64,000 bases of DNA, from positions 24,858,089 through 24,922,088 of the forward strand of contig NC_065922.1 of assembly GCF_024586455.1 (NCBI RefSeq), in the 5' to 3' direction. Both the position numbers and the translations under genes were made by a program. This DNA comes from Bactrocera neohumeralis. Taxonomy: Eukaryota; Arthropoda; Insecta; Diptera; Tephritidae. Shown here piece after piece: positions 1-10,130 of the stretch. Position 1 is the stretch's first letter, and the number at the start of each line of letters is the position of its first letter. The notes under the pieces are model-generated. The model was given only the letters and a program-made list of their open reading frames with translations. It was not told the origin of the DNA and searched no databases.

Positions 1-1559
1 ACAATAATGATGCAAATCGGGAACTATTTCACAAACACAAAAGAAAAGAAACAAACAAGTCTCGACCGCTTCTTTAAACCAGCCCTTACAAATTAATATG
101 TACATATGTATGTATGTATAATGTGAAAAAGTACAAACTAAATCTAAGTTTCTGTTTTGTTACGAGTAAAAGTGAGTTCTGCAAATAAATTGAACGTATT
201 ATATCACCAAAATTATGTTTATTTCCGTGTTTTTTTTTCAAAATCGAAACCCCTTTGGAAAAGTTAATATTTCGGAAAAGTAAAACACCCTTGGGACATT
301 TTGGTTAACTTTTTCGCGATTCTTGTATATGCAATGACCAATATATATACAAATGTATAAGTAACTACATACTGACTTTTTGCCGTCTGTATTGAGTATC
401 GATTACAACTGAGTTGGAAAACAGACAGTGCAACGGAGCATTCACAAATAAATGAGCAAAGTAATGCCAATTACAACTAATGAACTTTGGTTGTAGCTAT
501 TTTCTATAAATATACCTTGCGAAGTGAGTATATACACATATACATATTAATATATTCTAAATACACAACGTATTTACCTGCAGTATTATTGGACTGCGCA
601 AATTAGTATACCATATATTATAAATACCTTTCTATAGACAACACCGCATCGTTGGCATCAGAATTGCAGCACACGCTGGCCAAGTATGAGACGTCAAAGC
701 AGGAAGCGTAGCGAAGTGCATAAGTATGCAACAAGCTTTAGGCTGTAACCAGAAGCGAATTCAGATACTCACAAGGCAAACTTTTCAAGCGGCAGAAGCA
801 CACACACGCACAAACATGCATATTTGCAGCAATATATTTACACTTCAAATTTACACCTCATAAAATAGCAACAACACAAAGCGGGAGTTAACTACACAAC
901 CTTTTCTACAACACACACAACAACTTTCAAGCGGATACAAGGTTGACTTGAATGCCTGCACTGCGTGGGAGGCGAACATTGATGAGGAAATCGAAAGCTG
1001 TGCGATGTGCTGGCGAAGCGCACACGCTCCATTTCGCACGAAATGTTCAAATATTCAAATTTAATGAACACACAAGTGAAAGTCACGCATGGACATATAC
1101 ATATGTGTGTGTGTGTGTGTATTTACGTGAGACTGTATAACGGTCCCAGCACTTGCGTGCACCCAAACACGCCCGCTTGAGTGGGTGACACTGCAACGAT
1201 GCGCTGCTCTGTGACAATTTTCGTAATAATATCAGCAGCAACAATAACAACTAAGCAGAAGGAAAGTTTTAGTGACTGATGCTTCGAGAGCGACAGCATG
1301 CAATTGGAAGAGCATTAAAACTAACGCAATGAGAGTGACGTGAAAACACCTCGGTGCATATCTGTAGAGTGTGAGGACGAGCATAAATTTATAAACAATG
1401 ACAGAGACTCAAGCATCAGTGTCTAATGCCAGTGTGTGTGTGTTATATTAGGTCTGTAGTTATGTTGGGAGTTACCCAGTGAGAACTACTACTAGAATAC
1501 GGTAGGATTTGTAATATGATATGTAATTATGAAAGTGCTTTAAATTAACATTTGTTTAG
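1..1559. other. AT-rich non-coding DNA
   Basis: No exon can be supported here. The open frames are short and overlap on both strands. A GT microsatellite lies at about 1104-1120. The sequence reads like ordinary fly intergenic or intronic DNA, downstream of the minus-strand exon at 4.65-5.15 kb if that gene's intron reaches this far. Confidence 0.6.
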
Positions 1560-1599
1560 GAAGCAGAAATTTACTAATTATTAGTAAAATTATTTATTA

Positions 1600-2960
1600 T
1601 TGGTATTGCACTGGTAAATAATTATGCAATTAATTTTATAGAGTAATTTATTTAGCATATCGATAATACAGGATAAAAATGTATAGATATCCGATAAATT
1701 ATCGATATACATTACTTATTACTGGTAAAACTATTATTGGGTTAAATGTCACAAGTAATTTTTCTAATTTATCGATAACAAACGATAAATTTTATTGCTG
1801 TGTATATCTCGATTTGCGTTAATCGATATTTACGAAAATTTATCGATATTTATTATTTACTACTATTGCACTGGAAAAAATTATTATGGAGTTAATTGTC
1901 TCGAGTTATTTATCGATAACAATTGATAAATTATCTGATATGTATCGATTTACATTAGTTGATATTTTCATAAAAATAAATAAACAAATAAATTTAAATT
2001 CTTTTGTATATTTTAATGTTTCCCATGAGTTTAAAAATGTTAACTAAATTCCAGGTTATTGATAAAGTCTATAATATTTTCACAAGCTACAAAAGAAGCA
2101 AGCAGTTAACATATTTTGGATCAAATTTAACACATATTTTATTTCCTTCAACTGTTTTGATGATAAACATGAATGTTTTGCAAATGCAAATTTTTTTTAT
2201 CGATAATTTTTATAATAATTTTTGTCGAAAACTATTAACGCAAATAAGTGGTAATTTCAAAATCGGTGAAAAAGCAATGTGGCATGTGGCATGTCGCAAA
2301 GGTACGATTTTGATGCGACTTTTATACGTTATCGATAACTTTTATAAAAAATTTTACCAAAACACATCCATAAAAACAGTGACCCCAAAACTATCCGTAC
2401 TTTTCTGAAACTCAAAGGCGTTTTCTTTGCTTAAGTCATATATTTGGACTTAAAATAAGTACTAATATTCAAAATCGATAAACGACCTTCAAAAATTATT
2501 AAAACCAAGGAAATTTAAAAATGTTGTTTCTTTAAAATATTTCTATTTTGAAGTAATCACAATTTAACACCGGAAAAAGTGAATCATTTAATACGTACAT
2601 ATATCGATAAAATAAAATATCGATTATTTTATATTATTTTATTAGAAAGCTTGCATATAAATTATATGTGATGTGAAAATGGAAATCGAGTAATATCGAT
2701 AACAACTTATCGATAAATAATATAGCGATTAATATAAAACTTCACATTCAAATAATAATATATGGACTATAAAAACTAGTTGTTATTAGAACATAGGAAT
2801 CGGTTAATATCGATAACAACATATCGATAAAAATTATATCGACTTTTCTATTTAATTTTCATATTAATTTGATACTATATAGGATAAAAAAATTATTTGT
2901 TAATTGAAATTAGCAATCGATTAATATCGATAAATTTAAACCCTAAGATAACTTTGAATT
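1600..2960. repeat. Degenerate tandem array rich in TATCGATA
   Basis: About 18 copies of the palindrome ATCGAT occur in 1.3 kb, and about 13 of them are the full TATCGATA. Flanking sequence also repeats. Units starting CACTGG are seen near 1609, 1722 and 1868, and units containing TAATATCGATAAC near 2691, 2803 and 2926, giving steps of roughly 112-146 bp. TATCGATA is the known binding site of the Drosophila factor DREF, which shares its motif with the boundary protein BEAF-32. That role here is inference; the array itself is seen directly. Confidence 0.75.
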
Positions 2961-4439
2961 TTATGTTTCAACTATATATCGGAACGAACCTTCCATAACA
3001 GATCAACAACCTATCAACAAATTGTGTACTATGTTCCATAAACGTCAGTTTTCAGTTAAGTTCAACTGGGTACATTCATGCGTTGAGATAAGTATATTTA
3101 AGTATACGTACTTTTGTGCTATATTTAAGTCTAGCGTGGCTTCAAGTGTCATGACGCGTGGTGTGCGAAAAACAATACGACAATTTCATTCACAGACACA
3201 CACACACACGCGTTTCATCACAGAAGTGCTCATATCAACATACATATGTATATAAACCGTTATACATAATACATGCCCCTGCAAGCATGCTTGGTACGTG
3301 TAAGTACCTGCTGCAGTTCACAAATGTATTCGCACGTGATTGTTGGTTGGTGACTAACGGCATTGCATTGCGACTCACGTGTTGCTGCTGCTGCACATAT
3401 GTGCACATAGACGCAAACCCCTTACAGAGTGGCAGCATTGCGAAATTCATCGAAAACATATGGTATAAAAAAGCACAGATTTGTAACTTGAACTAGAAAA
3501 AGTTCCAATAACTGGGCAGAGATTTCGCATTAAAAGCAATTGGAGCAGAAGTCATGATTATTTGCAGAGAAATAATAATAAAGGAAAAGTACTGATATTA
3601 TGTTTATGCGTTTAACTGTGTGGCAGTGTTGGAAAACGAGTTTTTTTAAGTATGTAAATAAAAAAAGAATAAAAAATAATAGGATGTTGGGTGACCTTAG
3701 AAATAGAGGTTAAGCGTGAACTTTGCAGTGAAGGTATTCGCGTGGCAGTAATTGAGATATGTATTATATATGAAGTTTTTAAAAGAGATGCCTTTGCAAT
3801 AAGTTTTCATGCAAAAATAATAGGGTGGATTCATATTTTTTCTTTTAATCCAAACTCGTATCCATAAGCTCATTGCTTCCTTATACTGTTTTAAAAATTT
3901 CCAAATATTCCTACTGGATCACTTTTGAAACCTCAATTTATTTGTATTTATGCAACAGTAACTGTGCGTCAAATACATGTGCATAATATATATTTTGCTT
4001 GGCGTACAAGCTCGTTTTAGTAAGCCGGTTAAACACACATTTAAATTCTAAGCCGAAAGCACTTAGATGCTTGACGGTACAAATTGTCTCAGTTGTCAGG
4101 GTTGACAATATTTCATTGTTGACAATTAAAATTGTATGTGGCATGTGGCACAGATGTAAACCTAATGTGAAGACGCATGAGTAAGACCAATAGAATCGTT
4201 TATAAGCAGAATTATGATCATTTGAGTAAATAGAGACCCAAAATGCTTTAATTTACTTAAACTTTTTTTTTTGGAAAATGTAATATTTTATAAGAAATTT
4301 TAATTAAAAACATTTCATATAAACAGAAGTGCTGTGAATCAAAGATTTATTTATAGAATTTATTTAAATCAAAATAAAAATAAAATGCTTTTGTCTTCCT
4401 AAAATGCAAAAAAAAAAACGTTTAAAAAAATTATGTACC
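2961..4439. other. Non-coding DNA, probable intron of the minus-strand gene
   Basis: This lies just downstream, in transcript sense, of the minus-strand first exon at 4651-5152. No second exon with convincing splice sites was found. A CA microsatellite is at about 3196-3209. Confidence 0.45.
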
Positions 4440-4590
4440 TTTTCGGACCAGTCTGAAACTAGTCCAAATAATTTTAAATTTGAACTGTTACTCAAAAAAA
4501 AATGCTTAGTTTTAAATAGAACTTTGCACGTTTTTGGACCAGTCCAGCACTAGTTCAAATAATTCAACATTTTAACCGTTACACATTAAC
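4440..4590. repeat. Two-copy direct repeat, 91-bp offset
   Basis: The segment starting GGACCAGTCTGAAACTAGTC at 4445 recurs, diverged, at 4536 as GGACCAGTCCAGCACTAGTT. Both run on through CAAATAATT to a shared ACTGTTAC or ACCGTTAC end. It sits just beyond the donor site of the exon at 4651. Confidence 0.7.
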
Positions 4591-4650
4591 AATGTAAGTT
4601 TACGCGCATCCATAATGAGCTTTTAATTATTCAGTTTCTTTCCCACTTAC

Positions 4651-4963
4651 CTTCTGGCAATGGCAGCACTCGCATATTTTCCCGTTGCTGGGCAGCCGTT
4701 GTTGTTGTCAGCAGACAGCCGAAATTATTCAAGGCGACAATGGCGACGAAGCACACCAAAACACTCAGTTGACGGCAATGATTGCCGAATGTTTTCGTTG
4801 CAACTTTTGCTGTTGTTGTGGTGGCTGTCGCCGCATTTGCCGCTGTGTTGTTCTTGCTGCTCCTTCGACTTTCCGTCATCATTGTAGCTCCGTTGTTGTT
4901 GTTGCTGTTGGTTTCGTTGGCGTCGCTAATTTGCCGGCATCGCTTGCCCGTGGGCGGATGCAT
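4651..4963 (-). CDS. First coding exon of an unidentified secreted or membrane protein gene
   Basis: Partial gene: 104 codons plus one base, ending at a consensus donor (CAGAAG followed by GTAAGT, phase 1 intron). Translation starts at the ATG at 4963-4961 in the context GCCAAAATGC, which fits the fly CAAAATG start consensus. Residues 1-60 are hydrophilic and low in complexity, rich in Asn, Thr and Ala (an NNNNN run at 20-24 and a TTTT run). Residues 66-87 form a hydrophobic segment (LSVLVCFVAIVALNNFGCLL) followed by TTTTAAQQ, as expected of a signal peptide with a long N-region or a type II signal anchor. The exon ends with MRVLPLPEG. A signal-bearing first exon followed by a long intron is common in fly cell-surface receptor and adhesion genes, but I do not recognise the family. 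The next exon was not found in the 4.65 kb that remain downstream. GC content is clearly above that of the surroundings. Confidence 0.7.
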
Positions 4964-5152
4964 TTTGGCGGCGTACGAAACGTCCGCGAAGTGATTTGCG
5001 CACGCGCCCGAGAACGCTACGCAATTTTTGCGAACTTTAAGCACACTCGCGTTGTGGACTTCGATCGGGGATGAGAAAGCACACGCGCTCCAAAAATTTA
5101 ACGAACAAAAAATTAATTGATATTGCGATTTTATTTGGACAAAAGCGACACT
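4964..5152 (-). other. Predicted 5' untranslated region of the first exon
   Basis: About 189 bases lie between the predicted transcription start (A at 5152) and the ATG. No intron signal is seen within it. An in-frame open reading frame continues upstream of the ATG, but the TATA and initiator placement and the strong ATG context favour starting at 4963. Confidence 0.5.
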
Positions 5153-5183
5153 GAGCGATTTTTTATTTTTGTTATTTATTATA
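5150..5183 (-). promoter_or_regulatory. TATA plus initiator core promoter
   Basis: Reading the minus strand, TATAATAA occupies 5183-5176. An insect initiator, TCAGT, occupies 5154-5150, with its A at 5152. The TATA box begins 31 bases upstream of that A, the classic spacing. A second, weaker TATA-like TTTATATC near 5265 could drive an alternative start about 80-100 bases upstream. Confidence 0.5.
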
Positions 5184-6299
5184 AATATTTCACACGCGAC
5201 AAAAACGATAGAACACGAACACGCACTCACAGAACCGACGCGTAGCCGACCGTTTGATTTTTGATATAAATGCCTTTTTTCTTGTTGTTGGGCGATAGAT
5301 TTTGATTTTAAAAATGCATTTGTGCACTTTTTGGGTTTAAACTTATTTTTTTTTTATAAAAAATTAGATATTTGCTTCGTGCTTGCACTGATTAAAACTT
5401 ATTTGCTAAAATTGCACTGCACTGAAAGAAATAAAAAGGAGATTAATTAGAATTAATAATTATAGAAATTTAACAAATATTTTTTTTTTTTTGTTAAAAA
5501 TATTATTTAATATGTGAAATTAAGCTCTAAAAGTGGAATTATTTTGCATGATTGACTTAATATATTTTTTTCTGATAAACATTTCGAATAGAGAATTTCG
5601 AATTGTGCTAAAAAATTGTTTGTTTGTTTGCTTTTGGTGGCATTTTATATAGATCTCGGGTTGAGTTGCCAATATTCGGTATTTTTTGTGGAATTGGTGA
5701 AAGGTTTGTTGAGAAAAAATCTGAAAAGAGAATAAATGGTTTAAGTTTTATTAAAAACACGTAAAATATGTTAATATTTAATTATTATACTTGTTAACTA
5801 GTACATAAAGTATTACTTACACGTAAAAATAATTTTAAAATTTAATGAAAAAAGTGTTATTCAATTAAAAAATATGGAATTAAAATTAAAAAAAAAATTA
5901 AAATTATTTTAATAAACGAAAAATTAATTAAAACAAATTTTTAATTAAACAAATTTTTAAAATAATTCTACTAATATTATACTAACTATCCTAAATATAA
6001 TGAAATATAAGGCAATTCCCAAAAACGTGTTCTCGACAACCACAAGAGTATCAAAGAAGTAAAAATAAATACAGTTCTGAATATTTATGATATTATTTGA
6101 AGTAAGCAACCAAAAATATGAAATTAAAAATAATAAAAAAATGTTAATTTTTCATTTTATGCAAAAAATTAGACATTCTAAAATTACACTGAAAAAAAAA
6201 TTCACAAAAAATAGGAGATTCTAAAATAACACTGAAAGAAAATTCAGCAAAATTTTAAATTCGCATTTTGTTAACTAAATGAAAAATTCTAATATCATA
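5184..6299. other. AT-rich non-coding DNA upstream of the minus-strand promoter
   Basis: Long A and T runs with no open frame of interest. Near 6176 and 6219 a short unit (TTCTAAAATNACACTGAAA) is duplicated. Nothing else can be supported. Confidence 0.5.
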
Positions 6300-7160
6300 T
6301 TGATATACGAATACCGCAATTTTCGGGATCCCGATTCTGAAACTTTGTTTTTTTATTTTCGTCCGAAAGTAACATATTTAATAGGAACTGTATCAAATCT
6401 TTAAAAGACCATTTTGAACAAAACTTAAAAAATTGCAAACAACTAGAATCCTGAAATTTTCGTTGTCCCGAGTTTACATTTTTTTTTAATTTTCAAAAAA
6501 AAAAAAAATCACAAAAATTATGTAGTTTTGCATTTTGTACATAAATTAAAGAAAATTTTTAGATAATATTGCAAAAAACTAGAGTCCCGAAATTTTCGGG
6601 ATCCCGATTTTGAAAAAAATATATATTTACATCAAAATGCAACATATTTAAAAGAGTTTAGCGATTTTAAATTGGCATAATATACAATAAATTAAAGATT
6701 CAAACGTAATATTGCACGAAATACGAATACCGAACTTTTCGGGATGCCGATTTAAATTTCTTTTAATTACACCAAAATATAGCATATTTAAGAGAAATTG
6801 GGTAATTAGATGTTTCAAGTGTTCGGAAGTGAAGAAAATTTCAAAACGATTGAATTGCGTTTTTTAGTTGTTTTTATCTTAAAAGCTTTTTCAACTCAAA
6901 AATTTCGTTAAAAGTGAAATTGGCAAAAGGAACTTTTTTTAAGCGCAAATTAAAAAACAAAACAAAATATAAAGTTATGCAATAATCTTGCTTTGCTTTG
7001 CTTGAATAGAGAGGAAAACTCATATTTCGGGATTAATTGCAGGATTACCATGCATGAGCATTTATTGCAGACAATCGGTGCTTTTGTTATTGTTAGTTGA
7101 TAAAGTAATAGTTTTTTAAAACACAAATCCCGAAAATTTCGGGATCCCGATTTTTATAAT
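6300..7160. repeat. Degenerate ~138-bp tandem array with GGGATCCCG cores
   Basis: A core of roughly CCGAAATTTTCGGGATCCCG recurs near 6305-6335, 6450-6475, 6585-6607, 6728-6752 and 7128-7152. The first four are spaced about 138 bp apart. The last lies about 402 bp on, close to three more units whose cores have decayed. The core is close to a perfect palindrome, so each unit could fold into a small hairpin. Confidence 0.7.
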
Positions 7161-9329
7161 AGGCTACATTAAAAAAAATATATCGCTTTCCCACCTAAAA
7201 GAAGTCTATATTAATGAATGTATCCAACTATAATTATCCAAGTGGCAGGAGTACTCCAAAAACGAGAAAAACGATATTTTTTTTGCAGAATAAATTGCTG
7301 CAAATATGTATATGCAAAAAAATTACTGTCAATAATGTTTAAATTTGCGTACATCTGCGCATATATTTTATCTAATGAATTTAACATTGAAATCGCATTA
7401 TCCACACATCACTCAAACTTTCATGGCGCCACCAGGCAAGGCGCTCAATTACTTATGAGAAATTTAAATTTCATACAATAAAATCTAATAAATCATAACT
7501 GTCCGTATTGAGTGCCTTCTCCAACGAGATTAACCGCCAACAATTCGCCTCGCTTAACATTGACTTATGAGCAACATAACGCACAACTCAAACGCTAAGC
7601 CAGGCACACTCGAGCAATCTGCCAGGCTTTTCCCCTACACAACTTTTGTTTGCCATGGCGTATGAGCAACATACACACCCAAAATGGCATATGCGTCTTT
7701 GGAGTTGTGTAAAAGTTTTGGCAGAAAATATGCAACATAATAATAATAATATATTATAACGGCATCAGCAAAAATATCGAAACAAAATGATAAAGCTGCA
7801 ACGGAGCATAATGTGAAGCGAATACTCGAAAATAAATGTGTGACAGAAAGAGGGAAGAAGATATATTCGAGTACTGGCAGCGTGGGTGAGTACAAAACTT
7901 TTTGACGGTTTATGCATGTGGCAGCAACGCTAAGCTGAAGTATCACACAGTATGAGCATATACTGTATACATACAATAAGGAATGCTTTTACATATTTCT
8001 TGTCAGGAAAAATAAAAAAAAAAATTCCACGAAACTGCAAATTCAATTCAAAAGCGATTTTTCGCTTGCAGCTGCAAATCCAAAGAAAGCTTGTATAAAT
8101 TTCCACACTTGGTAAGGAGGTTTTTAGCCTGTGTGTAGCGCCTGTGGATATGTTATAGATAAATCAAAAAATTTCAAGCGTGTAAAAGAACATAACAAAT
8201 TGACAATGGAGGAAGCAGCAAAGCAGAAACAGGAAAAAAATTACAACAAAAAAATATTTGTTGAAAAATTACACGCCACAAAGAATGGAGGCACGCCAAT
8301 ATATGAGAAGCATATTTTCTTCAGACATAACGCAGAAATGAGCGGGAGTTTGAGAGGGTACTTATGCAAAGAGGCAGGATTTTAGCAGAAGAAACATAGC
8401 AGCGGCTGTAAATAATGTCGTAGCCGGAAGAATCCACAAACAAGCTGTTGCCATTTGCAATGGCTTTGGGGCGTCAAAAAATATTTACATAAACACACAT
8501 TTACCTATGGTAAGTACACATACATATAGTGGAAATATGTGTGTATATATGTGGGATAGGAGGAGCAGCAACAAGTGGAGCGTATCGCGTCATCAGAGAG
8601 CAAAGAAAATTTATTAGTTGGGCTCAGCTTTGTTTGAGAATCAGACACTTCCCTAAGTACAGTAAAGTACCAAGCTCGCAGCTGTTGTTAGAAATGGTGA
8701 AATCGTGTGGTAAATCTACATAAACACGTGTTGTGGAAAAATTTTGCTAAGAGATAAAAAAAAACATAAAAAAATACGAAAAAAAGTTATAAAAAATACA
8801 AAAAAAATTTTAAGCGTGTAATAAAAAATAATCAGATGTAAATATGAGTAAAATGAAAATTTGAAAGAATTCCAACTACCAAAACCAAAATGCTGCGCCA
8901 ACAGAAGGCGGCAAAGCACAATTTCTTTTTATTTGTCATATCCATTCACTGATCCTTGACGCGTAATTTGGCAAAAATTTTATTTTCTGCTATTTTTTTG
9001 TTTTGTTTGAACAAAAATACTGACAAATTTCGCGCGTGTGTATTTACGTGCAAAACAATAAGGGATACCTGCGGGTTATAATTTTTCGTGAACCTAACAC
9101 CATCTGATAACAATCTAAAGTGCGTTTACTTGGAGCTGCATATATGCGAGTAGACACAAATTACCGCAAGCGATACAATAAGCACCTGGCTTAATCAAAC
9201 ACACTCGAGTAAAGTGAACCAAAATAATATCAAGAAAAGTGGTGTGTGAATTACACTGTATATAAAATGCGTGAAAATTTCACCACAGTGGTTAATGCAA
9301 GAATACTAGTGCCCAAAAATGTTGTTTAA
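7161..9329. other. Non-coding DNA with weak coding-like islands
   Basis: No exon is convincing. Around 8130-8610 there are open frames and a GTAAGT at 8510-8515, but codon use and composition do not set them apart from the surroundings. The rest is AT-rich with A runs. Confidence 0.45.
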
Positions 9330-10130
9330 ATAATAAATTTTACAATAAAACCAACTTAGGCAAAAAACTGTCAAAAGACAGAAACTCACCACTCTAGGTC
9401 AGTTTCAGACTTGTGACAAATAAGCTAGTAAGTTGGTAGCATGAAATGTTAATCCTCAGAAATTAACATCTGAGATGAATATAACAAATTTCATATTCAC
9501 CACATCAGTATTGAATTTTATACATTCAACACAAAATTAAAGCTAGCAAAAATTATCGAAATTTTAGAAAATAATAATTTGTGAATAATACATTAAAAAT
9601 GTAAACAGAAATAACTTACGTAAATACTGGCAAAAAACAAAAATTCACCACTCTGTGGTTAGTTCCATACTTGCGCGAATAAGCTAGTAATTCAGTAGCA
9701 TGAAAAGTCAAATTTTAGAGAATATTTTCGGAGATATATAAAAAATGTGTATTCCCCTCATCAGTGGTGAATTGTATACATTCCGTAAAAACTAGTAGCT
9801 TGGTGGCATGAACATTAGAAAATAACAATTTGTTAGTAATACCTTAAAAATGTAAATGTAAAACTCACCACTTTATAGTTAGTTTTAGGGTTTCAACAAA
9901 TAAACTATTAAGTTCTTAGCATGAAATATCAAAACTTAAAAATTTCTACACTGTGGTGAATAAAAAATTTGTGCATTGTCCACCTCAGTGGTGAATTTTA
10001 TGCAATCGACCAGAATTTACTAATTACTTCGCAGGAATGATCTAAACTTTACAGAATAATCTTTATGGTGAATATATATTTGTATACTCCCCACATCTGT
10101 AGTGAATTTAATGCGCACGGCAAAAAACTA
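9330..10130. repeat. Degenerate tandem array with inverted CACCAC/GTGGTG motifs
   Basis: Units starting ACTCACCACT or ATTCACCACT occur at 9384, 9643 and 9863. Each is followed by TTAGTT, ATAAGCTAGTAA and GTAGCATGAAA stretches, giving steps of about 259 and 220 bp. In most units a complementary GTGGTGAAT or CAGTGGTGAA motif lies about 100-115 bp downstream (near 9757, 9950 and 9985, with a variant near 10107). Direct and inverted copies therefore alternate and could pair. Confidence 0.7.

Noticed and set aside
8131..8611. Open frames with a GTAAGT donor at 8510 that could be a plus-strand exon.
   Set aside because: The first frame starts from GTG. The upstream acceptor is weak, there are no domains, and the composition is like background.
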